This document shows, in pieces, positions 16,079 through 23,027 of a stretch of 64,000 nt of DNA (its first letter is position 1; every line of letters starts with the position of its first letter). This DNA is from Streptomyces phaeofaciens. GTDB taxonomy: Bacteria > Actinomycetota > Actinomycetes > Streptomycetales > Streptomycetaceae. A program made the position numbers and the translations under genes. The stretch covers positions 186,001 through 250,000 of the forward strand of contig NZ_BMSA01000013.1 of assembly GCF_014648915.1 (NCBI RefSeq), read 5' to 3'. The notes beneath the pieces were generated by a model. It did not search any database, had not been told where the DNA came from, and saw nothing but the letters and a program-made list of their open reading frames with translations.

Positions 16079-16424
16079 TCAGTACATCCAGACCAATAAC
16101 GGCAGCGTATTTCAAACGATTATCAGAAATGAAGGAGTTGACGAGGAGACCAAGCAAAACGTACGACGTCTGGCAGTTTCTTCACCCGAGATGCTGGCCA
16201 AAGTGGATTCGATGCTGAAGGAATCGGGCGATGTGAAGGCAGCCGCAGCGCTGATCCGGGATGCGAGTGACATCCTGACCGGAAAATCCGACTCATCGAT
16301 CAAGTTCACCGATGAAGGCGACGACCCCATGTTTCCCGGCAAAGGTGAACGGGAGCTTCGTAAAGCTATAGCCAGCCCCTTCCTTGTCCTTGTCGTGATC
16401 GTCGCGCTGATTCTCTGGCTGTGA
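16059..16424 (+). CDS. Tail-anchored membrane protein with N-terminal TNNGSV motif (cassette gene 3)
   Basis: 121 aa. The N-terminus reads MTGTAIDQYIQTNNGSVFQT (1-20), matching the C-terminus of gene 1 (I-E/Q-TNNGSV-x-QT). A helical acidic/basic region follows (EETKQNVRRLAVSSPEMLAKVDSML..., 29-75), then one hydrophobic helix at the extreme C-terminus (about 104-121, ASPFLVLVVIVALILWL), the classic tail-anchor topology. No catalytic motif is seen and the family is not recognised. The ATG at 16059 lies 20 bp inside gene 2. A soluble sensor/adaptor domain tethered to the membrane and contacting gene 1 through the shared motif is a reasonable hypothesis. Confidence 0.78.
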   Translation: MTGTAIDQYIQTNNGSVFQTIIRNEGVDEETKQNVRRLAVSSPEMLAKVDSMLKESGDVKAAAALIRDASDILTGKSDSSIKFTDEGDDPMFPGKGERELRKAIASPFLVLVVIVALILWL

Positions 16425-16745
16425 CGTCGCCTGCAACTCTCCAGGGTCCGATGACCACTCGCCCTGACTCCCATCCCGTCTGCCGTCGACCCACACATCG
16501 TGGAGCAGGCGTGGTTCAGGGCGTCAAGGTGGAGCGCCCTGCTGGACGAACGACCTTGACGCCCTGGGCCGCGGCTGCTCGGCTCTGCCTGGGTCGACGG
16601 CAGACGGGATGGGAGTACCCCGCGCACGCCACACTCGGCCAGCACCCGCGAACGGCGCCCCCGCCATCTCGGAGCCTGAGCGCCCCCGCCGGAGGCATGT
16701 TTGTGCCTCAGGTGAGCCCGCATGGGTGCTGGTTGGAGGGGTCTC
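16425..16745. other. Gene-free interval dominated by a 150-bp palindrome
   Basis: 321 bp between cassette gene 3 and the convergent Myb-like gene. Almost half is the 150-bp nested palindrome at 16467-16616. Short open frames on both strands here mirror each other because of the palindrome and are not convincing genes. Confidence 0.6.
16467..16616. repeat. 150-bp nested, nearly complete palindrome
   Basis: Outer arms 16467-16493 and 16590-16616 are perfect 27-bp inverted repeats (ACTCCCATCCCGTCTGCCGT... against ...ACGGCAGACGGGATGGGAGT). Inner arms 16517-16530 (CAGGGCGTCAAGGT) and 16553-16566 (ACCTTGACGCCCTG) are perfect 14-bp repeats. The two gaps between outer and inner arms are both exactly 23 bp and partly complementary; the 22-bp centre is also partly self-complementary. 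It therefore behaves as one inverted duplication of 75 bp. Possible identities: MITE-like insertion, single-strand replication origin of the element, or strong bidirectional terminator. No target-site duplication is evident. Confidence 0.85.
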
Positions 16746-17162
16746 TCAGCCCAGGCTTTCGAGGCCGAGCTTCGCCAGACGAGAGCCGATGGCGCTGGGC
16801 TTCCGGCCGAACTGCTTGCCGAGGGAGTTGAGGCTTCGTTCGCCTTGCTGGTAGAGGGCAAGGAGACGTTTGTCGTCCTCGGTGGACCAGGGGGCGCCCA
16901 TGTTCGGGTATCGGGCCCGGAGCTCTTCCGGGGTTGCCCGGATCTTGTTGGGCTGTGCGTCGGGGCACACGGACTCGATGATCTCTAGAGGGAAGTGACC
17001 GACTTCGGTACCAGCGAGCCAGAGCGTCAGGTGCTCATCGCGGAAGGTGAGTCGGTCCGCCTGGATCGTGACAGCTCGGCGTAGGACGTCGCTGTCGTGC
17101 GGGTCTTGGTGGTAGTCGGTGAACGTCAGGCGGAATGCGACGTGTTCTGTGGATGCCCCCAT
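16746..17162 (-). CDS. Putative DNA-binding protein with C-terminal Myb/SANT-like HTH
   Basis: 138 aa. The first 90 residues form a mixed alpha/beta region (VAFRLTFTDYHQDPHDSDVLRRAV..., DEHLTLWLAGTEVGHFPLEIIESV) with no recognised family. The C-terminal 45 residues (GAPWSTEDDKRLLALYQQGE... ending AIGSRLAKLGL) have the tryptophan-initiated three-helix layout of Myb/SANT-like or GcrA-like HTH domains, implying nucleic-acid binding. The ATG at 17162 gives the longest reasonable frame. The gene faces the membrane cassette from the opposite side of the 150-bp palindrome. It could be a regulator of the cargo or a separate cargo gene. Confidence 0.7.
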   Translation of the reverse strand: MGASTEHVAFRLTFTDYHQDPHDSDVLRRAVTIQADRLTFRDEHLTLWLAGTEVGHFPLEIIESVCPDAQPNKIRATPEELRARYPNMGAPWSTEDDKRLLALYQQGERSLNSLGKQFGRKPSAIGSRLAKLGLESLG

Positions 17163-17505
17163 GCGATAAGTCTGTCCAGGGACTCACGTACGTGGTAGAT
17201 CATTTCTCGCCTGCCCGTTGCACGTAGCGCGCCGCCTGTCGGGGCCGCCGCTGGCGAAGACAGGGCGGCGGCCCCGACAACGAGGCGGCGCGCGCCCGCG
17301 CCGTGCGCGGGCCTTGATGAGGTAGAGAAACCTGTAACAACATCACGTCGCGTGTCCACGGCAGGGCGGGCCGTTGGCAGCCCGCTCACTGGTGGTGTGC
17401 GGCAAGGTAAATGGTGACCGTCTTGTCGTAGCGGGTGGTCAGGCCGTGCCAGTGCTTGAGCTTGGCTGTGGCTGCATGCCACGCGCGGCGTGCCGGTCCA
17501 GATGC
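17163..17505. other. Gene-free interval with a second large palindrome
   Basis: 343 bp. It contains the interrupted palindrome 17227-17293, then a GC-rich stretch (about 17294-17315) and a short AT-richer patch around 17318-17345 (AGAGAAACCTGTAACAACATC), which may hold a promoter. Open frames here are random GC-rich frames and I do not call any. Confidence 0.45.
17227..17293. repeat. Interrupted long palindrome (26-bp total stem)
   Basis: Inner arms TGTCGGGGCCGCCGC (17237-17251) and GCGGCGGCCCCGACA (17265-17279) are perfect over 15 bp around a 13-nt loop. Outer arms GCGCGCCGCCT (17227-17237) and AGGCGGCGCGC (17283-17293) are perfect over 11 bp, offset by three unpaired bases on the right. 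It could be a transcription terminator or a hairpin for single-strand initiation or transfer of the element. Confidence 0.7.
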
Positions 17506-17931
17506 TCAGTCGTCGCCTCGGGCGCTGACCAGAGCGTCGGTGGCCTGGCACAAGGCTGCCTTCAACCTCTCCCGCTCGTCCCGTACGTGGTCCACCTTCC
17601 GGCCAGACACCTGATACGCCGCCTGGAACGCGATCCATGCCTCGTGGGCGAGGATCAGACCCTCGTGAGCGGCACGGCCCATCTCGAACTGCTGACGGAA
17701 ACCCAGGGGTGGCCTGTGCCTACCCATCCACATTTCGAGCCGCGCGTGCTCGGCCATGTACTGCGCAGCAACTTCGACCACGTCGTTTCCAACGATGTTG
17801 CTACCGATCACCTGCACGCCGAGATTGAGCGCCGGCGATGCGGTCGGAGCGCGGAGGGCCTCGGGAAACCCCTCCTCAGACGGCTGGTCATTTAGCAACT
17901 CCCACTCGTGCGCCACCACAACCTCCTGCAT
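17506..17931 (-). CDS. Hypothetical protein, element cargo
   Basis: 141 aa, soluble and mostly helical by composition (e.g. VVEVAAQYMAEHARLEMWMG, GRKVDHVRDERERLKAALCQ). The C-terminal half resembles a coiled coil. No motif or family recognised. The ATG at 17931 is preceded by GAGGAAG six bases upstream, a good ribosome-binding site and the main reason to believe the gene. It lies between a palindrome and the XRE regulator gene, on the same strand as the latter. Confidence 0.6.
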   Translation of the reverse strand: MQEVVVAHEWELLNDQPSEEGFPEALRAPTASPALNLGVQVIGSNIVGNDVVEVAAQYMAEHARLEMWMGRHRPPLGFRQQFEMGRAAHEGLILAHEAWIAFQAAYQVSGRKVDHVRDERERLKAALCQATDALVSARGDD

Positions 17932-18104
17932 TCGAAGCTTCCTCGTGGCAACCCACGATCTCAGCTGATGTTGAGCCCGTCACTCGCCTGTTGGGCCAGA
18001 AAGGCGAGCTGCAGCAGAGGCATTGGCCAGGCCGGGCACGCTGGCTCCCCATATGACGCGCCGAACTGCCCTCTTCTGGCGCGAAGTGATCCAGAAGAAG
18101 CGAC

Positions 18105-19340
18105 CTAGCCGACTGCGCTGCGCTCGGCCAAGCCACGCAGGGACTCGGGGACGCGGGGCTCTGAGAGCTGGACCAGGTCGCGGATCACATCCCGGGCCAA
18201 GCGATGATCGTGGATCTGTTCAGGCGCCAGAACCTCGGCCTCCAAGAGTGCGGCTGTGGCCTCGCCGACGTGTCGCCGCTGCGCGTGCGCTCGCGCCACA
18301 TCAAGGAGGAAACGCGATTGCCGCTCGGGAGAAAGGCCCGAGGCATCAACCTGCTGGGCCACCTCCAGGGCGAGCCCTGCGTCTCCCAGCTCCACAGCCG
18401 TGCTTACGGCATGGATCTCGACGTTCGTCGGCCCGAACTCGGTGTCGAAGTCATTGCGGTCCTCGCCCAACCGCGCGGCGATCTCTCGTGCCCGGTGGAT
18501 GTGCTCCTGGGTTCGCCCGCGATTGCCCTCTTTGGCGTTGATCACCGAGAGAACCAGGTTCATGGCGCCCAAGAGCGACAGCTCTTCCGGGGGGCACGTG
18601 GATGCCTCCGCCCTGGGAGCCATGACCGCCACGGCGGACGTTGCTGCCTGCTCGGCCTGGTCCATGTGCTGCTGCCGCATGAAAGCGTGCGCCATGCGGA
18701 ACAGGCTCGCCACCACTTCCAACGGCTGGCCTGCAAGTTCGGCAGCTTGTAGCGCCCGATCGGCTGCGACCCATGCCGCGTCGGCCTGATCCTGCCGGGT
18801 GAAGCTCGCTGCTGCCGCCTGGTACGCCTTCGCGCGGAGGGCGTGAAGCTCTATGCGGTCGCTCGCCGGCGCGTGGCGCACCGCTGCCTCAATGCTCGGG
18901 AGCAGGTTGGCGAGATGATCACTCAATGACGCGTAGCTCGACGCGTGCGTCAGTGTCCAGGCCACGTCCACCTGGTGACGGAACTCAGCGAGAGACGGGA
19001 CCGGTCCGGATGGCGGCTGACCGAACAAGCTGCCCAGAGCCGGGTGCCCGGTGAGTGCGACGCGCAGACCGTCAAGGTCGTTGCTCGCGTGCGCCTCTTC
19101 AGGCTCGGCTCTCTCGGCTGGCGCGGCGTCCGGGCGAAGCTCACGGACAGGCACGTTCAGCGCATCGGCAAGGGCTTGAAGGACAGAGAGCCGCTCGACG
19201 GGCTGTACGCCTCGCTCAACCTGCGAAACCCAGCTCTCCGAGCGCCCCACCGCGACCGCAAGATCGCCCTGCGACATGCCCTCTGCGCGGCGCAACTCCT
19301 TGACTCGCGGGCCGAGGAGTTTGGGGTCGGAGCCTGTCAC
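18105..19340 (-). CDS. XRE-family regulator with TPR-like C-terminal domain (element repressor candidate)
   Basis: 411 aa. The N-terminal XRE HTH (residues about 10-65) reads VKELRRAEGMSQGDLAVAVG then RSESWVSQVERGVQPVERLSVLQALADAL. A linker follows, then a long helical domain of TPR-like repeats (WTLTHASSYASLSDHLANLL, ALRAKAYQAAAASFTRQDQAD, ADRALQAAELAGQPLEVVASLF and similar). This architecture is common in actinobacterial regulators that respond to a peptide or small molecule. The GTG start at 19340 overlaps the stop of the upstream YgiN-like gene (GTGA). The unit is divergent from the transfer operon, with an array of CTCGCAG-type sites between, so it is the probable repressor of transfer functions, analogous in position to KorSA of pSAM2. 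Confidence 0.88.
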   Translation of the reverse strand: MTGSDPKLLGPRVKELRRAEGMSQGDLAVAVGRSESWVSQVERGVQPVERLSVLQALADALNVPVRELRPDAAPAERAEPEEAHASNDLDGLRVALTGHPALGSLFGQPPSGPVPSLAEFRHQVDVAWTLTHASSYASLSDHLANLLPSIEAAVRHAPASDRIELHALRAKAYQAAAASFTRQDQADAAWVAADRALQAAELAGQPLEVVASLFRMAHAFMRQQHMDQAEQAATSAVAVMAPRAEASTCPPEELSLLGAMNLVLSVINAKEGNRGRTQEHIHRAREIAARLGEDRNDFDTEFGPTNVEIHAVSTAVELGDAGLALEVAQQVDASGLSPERQSRFLLDVARAHAQRRHVGEATAALLEAEVLAPEQIHDHRLARDVIRDLVQLSEPRVPESLRGLAERSAVG

Positions 19341-19657
19341 GCCTCGTCTCCTGTGGGGTACTTGCCGGCGTACGGCTGGAGCCGGTCAACCTCGGTCTTC
19401 TCGACGTGCTTGGTCCGCTCGGCGAGGAAGTGCTGAGTGTGGGGCTGGCGCTCGTGCTCCTCGAACGCGTCGAGATCGGCGTACAGCTCGTAGAAGATCC
19501 GCTCATTCGGTGCGCCCTCGACCTGGTGGCAGGCGTAGACCAGCGTGCCGGGCTCGTGAGCCTGGATCGCTGCGGTGGTTTCTCGCATCAGGGCGTCAAA
19601 TGCTTCGCCGGCACCCTCGCGAAGCGTGAAGCGAACGAAAAGCCCAAAGTTGGTCAT
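19337..19657 (-). CDS. Antibiotic-biosynthesis-monooxygenase-fold protein (YgiN-like)
   Basis: 106 aa. Ferredoxin-like ABM fold: VRFTLREGAGEAFDALMRETTAAI, YACHQVEG, ERIFYELYADLDAFEEHERQ and HTQHFLAERTKHV are the usual strand/helix blocks. Members include quinol monooxygenases and small heme- or quinone-handling proteins; the reaction here is unknown. The ATG at 19657 has an ideal AAGGAGGAGGA ribosome-binding site. It is the first gene of a two-gene unit with the XRE regulator, which is odd for a metabolic fold and suggests a sensing or regulatory accessory role. Confidence 0.8.
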   Translation of the reverse strand: MTNFGLFVRFTLREGAGEAFDALMRETTAAIQAHEPGTLVYACHQVEGAPNERIFYELYADLDAFEEHERQPHTQHFLAERTKHVEKTEVDRLQPYAGKYPTGDEA

Positions 19658-19683
19658 TCCTCCTCCTTCTTGTCGCGCCAAGT

Positions 19684-19748
19684 CTCGCAGAGTCGGACTT
19701 CTACTGCTAGTCGCAGGTTTTCTGTTGACTCGCAGTTTTTCTGCGAGT
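19684..19748. promoter_or_regulatory. Operator array for the element regulator
   Basis: Three related units: CTCGCAG at 19684-19690, GTCGCAG at 19710-19716, and the full palindrome ACTCGCAG-TTTTT-CTGCGAGT at 19728-19748 (8-bp perfect arms). All lie between the divergent XRE/YgiN unit and the transfer operon. The palindrome occupies the spacer of a promoter (19725-19753). Repression by the XRE protein is inferred from position. Confidence 0.65.
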
Positions 19749-19753
19749 AGCTT
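19725..19753 (+). promoter_or_regulatory. Promoter of the transfer operon (HrdB-type)
   Basis: TTGACT (19725-19730), a 17-bp spacer and TAGCTT (19748-19753) fit the vegetative sigma consensus. The spacer is almost exactly the CTCGCAG...CTGCGAG operator palindrome, so occupancy would block polymerase directly. Transcription would begin near 19760, giving an 85-nt leader before the first gene. Confidence 0.7.
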
Positions 19754-19775
19754 CGTTGGTGTCGGACACCAAGAC

Positions 19776-19821
19776 GCCCCGGGCTACGTGCATCCGCCAA
19801 GATCACAACGCAGCCCGGGGC
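19776..19821 (+). promoter_or_regulatory. Leader hairpin of the transfer operon
   Basis: GCCCCGGGCT (19776-19785) and AGCCCGGGGC (19812-19821) form a 10-bp stem with a 26-nt loop in the untranslated leader, ending 25 bases before the first start codon. It may attenuate read-through or protect the mRNA. Confidence 0.5.
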
Positions 19822-19845
19822 TCATCCCCTGAGGGAGATTCCATA

Positions 19846-20175
19846 ATGCCGTCCTTCAAGATCGACGTCTCGACCGCTGTGGTGTTCGTGGCCACCGCGC
19901 CGGCGCCGAAGCTAGCCAACGCCAAGACCGGTGAGCGGGCCATGGACCGTGAGACCGGTGCGGGCCTGTCGACCGTGGGCCTGCTGGTCTCGGACGAGGG
20001 TGAGGGCAACCTGTACCAGGTGACGATCCCGGAGACGGGCTTCCCCGAGGGCCTCACCCCGGGCATGCCGGTCAAGGTGATCGGACTCAAGGCCCGTGAC
20101 TGGGAGAACACCTTCAACGGCGAGAAGCGCCACGGGATCTCGTTCCGCGCGGTCGCGATCACCCCGGCGGCCTGA
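19846..20175 (+). CDS. Conserved AICE protein, first gene of the transfer operon
   Basis: 109 aa, soluble, beta-rich (MPSFKIDVSTAVVFVATAPAP..., STVGLLVSDEGEGNLYQVTIPE, GISFRAVAITPAA). Proteins of this pattern recur at the start of transfer modules in Streptomyces integrative elements. The composition suggests an OB-like, possibly nucleic-acid-binding fold, but I cannot show this from motifs. The ATG at 19846 follows GAGGGAG at a good distance. It is one base from the FtsK-type gene, so the two are co-transcribed from the promoter at 19725. Confidence 0.8.
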   Translation: MPSFKIDVSTAVVFVATAPAPKLANAKTGERAMDRETGAGLSTVGLLVSDEGEGNLYQVTIPETGFPEGLTPGMPVKVIGLKARDWENTFNGEKRHGISFRAVAITPAA

Positions 20176-20176
20176 C

Positions 20177-21517
20177 ATGACAGACCTGTCGGTGTGGCTG
20201 GAAGCCACGGGAGCCTTAGCAGGGGCCGGCGGCCTCGGCTACGCGAAGGTACGCGCCCCGCGTGTGTATTGGTCGCTGGTCGGACTGCCGGTCACCTGGG
20301 GCCGGTTCTCCCTGTCGTACCGGTCGACGATGGACGTGTGCGGGCTGACGGTGCAGCCGTCGGGACTGCGGGCGTTCATGACCCGCAACGTCGCCCGCCG
20401 TGAGGTGCAGCCGGTTCCGCCGAAGATCCGCCGGGTGCGGCCTACGTCGACCGGGCTGCGGGTGACCCTGCGGCTCCCGGCCGGCCTCGAGCCCGCGGAC
20501 CTGGTGGCGTCCTCGGAGCGGCTGCGTCACGCCTGGGGTGTGCACTCGGTGACCGTGGTGGAGACGAAGCCCGGCTTCGTGGAACTGCGGATGACCGGCT
20601 ACGACGTGCTCAACCGGGTGCGGATGCCCCGTGCCGCCCGCCCTCACGATCTGGTGGTTCCGGTGGCGCTGCGGGAGGACGGGACCGCGTTCGAGCGGGA
20701 CTACCGCAACGCCCCCATGGCGCTGACCCTGGGCGCGAACGGCTCGGGGAAGTCGATGTTCCTGCGCAACCTGATCAAGGGGCTGGCTCAACTGCCGGTC
20801 GCCCTGGTCGGGATCGACTGCAAGCGCGGGGTGGAACAGTCCGCCTTCGCGCCCCGTCTCTCCGCCCTGGCCACCACTCCGGATGAGGCCGCCTCGCTGC
20901 TGGCGGTGCTGGTCGCGGAGATGGAAGACCGCTTCGACCTGTTGAGCCTGCACGGCGTCTCTGACCTGTGGGAACTGCCCGATGGTGTGCGTCCCGTGCC
21001 GGTGGTCGTCCTGGTCGACGAGATCGCGGAACTCTTCCTGATCTCCAGCCGGAAGGACGAAGAGCGCCGTGAACGGCTGGTCACCTCGCTGATCCGGCTC
21101 GCGCAGATGGCCCGTGCGGCCGGTATGTACCTGGAGATCTGCGGGCAGCGCTTCGGCTCCGACCTGGGCAAGGGCGCCACCATGCTCCGTGCCCAGCTCA
21201 CCGGCCGGGTCGTGCACCGCGTCAACGACAAGCAGACCGCGGAAATGGGCCTCGCCGACGTCGCCCCGGACGCGGTCCAGGCCGCGAGCCTGATCCCGAT
21301 GGAGCGCCCCGGCACCGCCGTCGCGGCGGACGCTTCCGGGGGCTGGTCGAAGATTCGCACCCCTCAGACCTCCAAGGCCGAAGTGGTCGCGGTGTGCCGG
21401 GAGTTCGCCCACCTGGTCCCGGAGCTGCCGTTCCTGGACCCGTTCCTCCCCTTCGCCCCGGCTGAGACGCCGGCCGCGGGTCCCTCGCTGGTCAAGCCCC
21501 GCCCGGTCACCGAGTAG
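20177..21517 (+). CDS. FtsK/SpoIIIE-type DNA translocase (TraB-like conjugation protein)
   Basis: 446 aa. The N-terminus has a short hydrophobic stretch (ATGALAGAGGLGYAKV), then a preparatory region and the motor domain. Walker A is GANGSGKS (186-193) and Walker B VVVLVDEIAEL (around Asp281-Glu282), followed by the FtsK-type ICGQRFGSDLGKGATMLRAQL. In pSAM2-like elements this single protein moves double-stranded DNA between mycelial compartments. Its C-terminus probably recognises a clt-like site, but I could not identify an octamer cluster. The ATG at 20177 is one base after the previous stop. Confidence 0.93.
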   Translation: MTDLSVWLEATGALAGAGGLGYAKVRAPRVYWSLVGLPVTWGRFSLSYRSTMDVCGLTVQPSGLRAFMTRNVARREVQPVPPKIRRVRPTSTGLRVTLRLPAGLEPADLVASSERLRHAWGVHSVTVVETKPGFVELRMTGYDVLNRVRMPRAARPHDLVVPVALREDGTAFERDYRNAPMALTLGANGSGKSMFLRNLIKGLAQLPVALVGIDCKRGVEQSAFAPRLSALATTPDEAASLLAVLVAEMEDRFDLLSLHGVSDLWELPDGVRPVPVVVLVDEIAELFLISSRKDEERRERLVTSLIRLAQMARAAGMYLEICGQRFGSDLGKGATMLRAQLTGRVVHRVNDKQTAEMGLADVAPDAVQAASLIPMERPGTAVAADASGGWSKIRTPQTSKAEVVAVCREFAHLVPELPFLDPFLPFAPAETPAAGPSLVKPRPVTE

Positions 21518-21597
21518 CACCCCTTGCTCCACGGTCGGCGCGACCGCCCCTCGCGCCAGGTCCCTACCCCCGCCATGCCTGGAACCGGGAGGAACCC

Positions 21598-21816
21598 ATG
21601 GCCCGCAAGCACTGGTACGAGTACGACCCGGCCGAACGCGACGACGCCAACCGCCTCGGGGTCCTGTTCGAGACCTTCCTCGATCACCTGCACTTCCACC
21701 CCGAGCGGGACGCCTTCACCACGGCCCTGAGCAACGCCTTCGACGCCGAGTTCACCCACCGTGCCGCCGGTGTCTACCCGCCTGCCGGCCACGGCTACCC
21801 CCGGCTCGGGGCGTGA
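21598..21816 (+). CDS. Small conserved transfer-module protein
   Basis: 72 aa, acidic, with aromatic residues (MARKHWYEYDPAERDDANRL, FETFLDHLHFHPERDAF). No recognised domain. The start at 21598 follows GGGAGGAACCC, a strong ribosome-binding site. It overlaps the next start (GTGA). The role is unknown; position implies involvement in transfer or its control. Confidence 0.7.
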   Translation: MARKHWYEYDPAERDDANRLGVLFETFLDHLHFHPERDAFTTALSNAFDAEFTHRAAGVYPPAGHGYPRLGA

Positions 21817-21995
21817 CCGCCATGGCCACCAGGAAGAAGAAGATCGCCCCGGCGCCCGCGGAGTGCCCGGTGTGCCACGGCACGGGTGAGGTCTCCCGCA
21901 CCGTCCACGTCGGACGCAAGCGCCGCGTAGCCGGTGAACAGACCGGCCTCTGCCTGAACTGCCTGGGCGCTGGCGTGATCTCGGCCGACGACTGA
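21813..21995 (+). CDS. Small zinc-finger-like protein (DnaJ-type CxxCxGxG repeats)
   Basis: 60 aa. Two knuckles, CPVCHGTGEV and CLNCLGAGVI, match CxxCxGxG of DnaJ-type zinc fingers and are separated by a basic stretch (RTVHVGRKRRVAGEQ). Probably binds one zinc ion and may contact nucleic acid or protein. The GTG at 21813 overlaps the previous stop; an ATG at 21822 is an alternative. A second protein of the same type is encoded at 24043. Confidence 0.72.
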   Translation: MTAMATRKKKIAPAPAECPVCHGTGEVSRTVHVGRKRRVAGEQTGLCLNCLGAGVISADD

Positions 21996-22075
21996 AACCG
22001 CCCTGGAGCCGGGCGGCCGACCCCCGCCCGTCTCCGATCCTCATCCGTCTTGCCTGAAGAGGGAGAGCCCTTCCC

Positions 22076-22348
22076 ATGCCTGAGCACCTGACAGCGCTGG
22101 ACACCCTCCTGCCGGCTGACTTCCTCAGCCAGCTCGCCGCCCTGCGGGACGCGCGCGATCAGTTGGACCAGCAGATACGAGCCCACTTGGCCTATGGCAG
22201 GGAGTTCGTCGGCCCGCGTCCCTACACGCTGGCGTCGCTCGCTGATGCGGCAGGGCTCTCGATCTCCGGCGTCCGCACCGCCTACACCGACGCCGACCGC
22301 GACGCCGTGGCCCAGGCCCTCGGCCGTCCTCCGCGGAGCCAGACGTGA
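22076..22348 (+). CDS. Small protein with predicted helix-turn-helix
   Basis: 90 aa. The N-terminal half is helical (FLSQLAALRDARDQLDQQIR) and the C-terminal half reads as an HTH (YTLASLADAAGLSISGVRTAYTDADRDAV). Probably a DNA-binding accessory protein of the element. The ATG at 22076 follows GAGGGAGAGCCC. It overlaps the next gene by GTGA. Confidence 0.72.
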   Translation: MPEHLTALDTLLPADFLSQLAALRDARDQLDQQIRAHLAYGREFVGPRPYTLASLADAAGLSISGVRTAYTDADRDAVAQALGRPPRSQT

Positions 22349-23007
22349 ACGCCTCGGCACAGTCCCTGCGCCCGGACGCGGTCCTGATCCAAGCCGTCAT
22401 CGCCGGCGCGCTGTCCTTCGCCCACCTGCACGACCTCGCCGAAGCCGCCGGACAGTCCGGCTGGAAGGCCTGGGCCTACCCGATCTCGGTGGACCTGCTT
22501 CTTGTCGCCGCCTGGCGCCGACTGCGCACCGCCCGCCGGGACCGCTCCGCCTGGACCTGGTTCGTGATCGCCCTGACCGCCTCGCTCGGCGCGAACGTCG
22601 CGACCGCCGGACTCCTCGACCTCGGAGAAGTCCCGGCCTGGCTGCGGTTCCTCGTAGCCGGCTGGCCCGCCCTCGCCTTCCTCGGCGGAACCCTCCTGGT
22701 CCACACCCCCGCCGACCCGCCCGCCCCCACACAGCCTGTGGATGAACCGGCCGCACCTCAAGTCGAGATGCACCGCACCGACGACGAACCCGCCCCCGAG
22801 CCGGCCGCGACCGTCCCGGAACTCGACCCCGCGCCGCCGCAGCCTGCCCCCGCGGTTCCGGCCGCGCTGCTGGACCACGCCCGAAGGCTCGCCGAAGCCC
22901 ACCGGGCCAGCACGGGAAGCCCGATGCCGGCTGACGTCCTGTCCGCCCGTCTCGGCCTGCCCGCGCCGACGACGGCCGCGATCGCCGCGCAACTCCAACT
23001 CACCTGA
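22345..23007 (+). CDS. DUF2637-type membrane protein
   Basis: 220 aa. The N-terminal 120 residues hold four hydrophobic helices (AVIAGALSFAHLHDLAEAAG, AYPISVDLLLVAAWRRL, TWFVIALTASLGANVATAGLL, LRFLVAGWPALAFLGGTLLV), the pattern of DUF2637 proteins common on Streptomyces mobile elements. A Pro/Ala-rich linker follows, then a C-terminal HTH-like segment (ADVLSARLGLPAPTTAAIAAQL). It may couple a membrane-bound spread function to DNA binding. The GTG at 22345 overlaps the upstream stop. Confidence 0.82.
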   Translation: MNASAQSLRPDAVLIQAVIAGALSFAHLHDLAEAAGQSGWKAWAYPISVDLLLVAAWRRLRTARRDRSAWTWFVIALTASLGANVATAGLLDLGEVPAWLRFLVAGWPALAFLGGTLLVHTPADPPAPTQPVDEPAAPQVEMHRTDDEPAPEPAATVPELDPAPPQPAPAVPAALLDHARRLAEAHRASTGSPMPADVLSARLGLPAPTTAAIAAQLQLT

Positions 23008-23027
23008 CCGGGAAGGACCAACCGCCC

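Noticed and set aside
16421..16831. 136-codon frame through the 150-bp palindrome
   Set aside because: Its mirror frame exists on the other strand because of the palindrome. No ribosome-binding site and no family.
20177..21517. Chromosomal FtsK
   Set aside because: Only 446 aa, no four-helix FtsK membrane domain and no gamma domain with KOPS-reading features; context is a mobile element.
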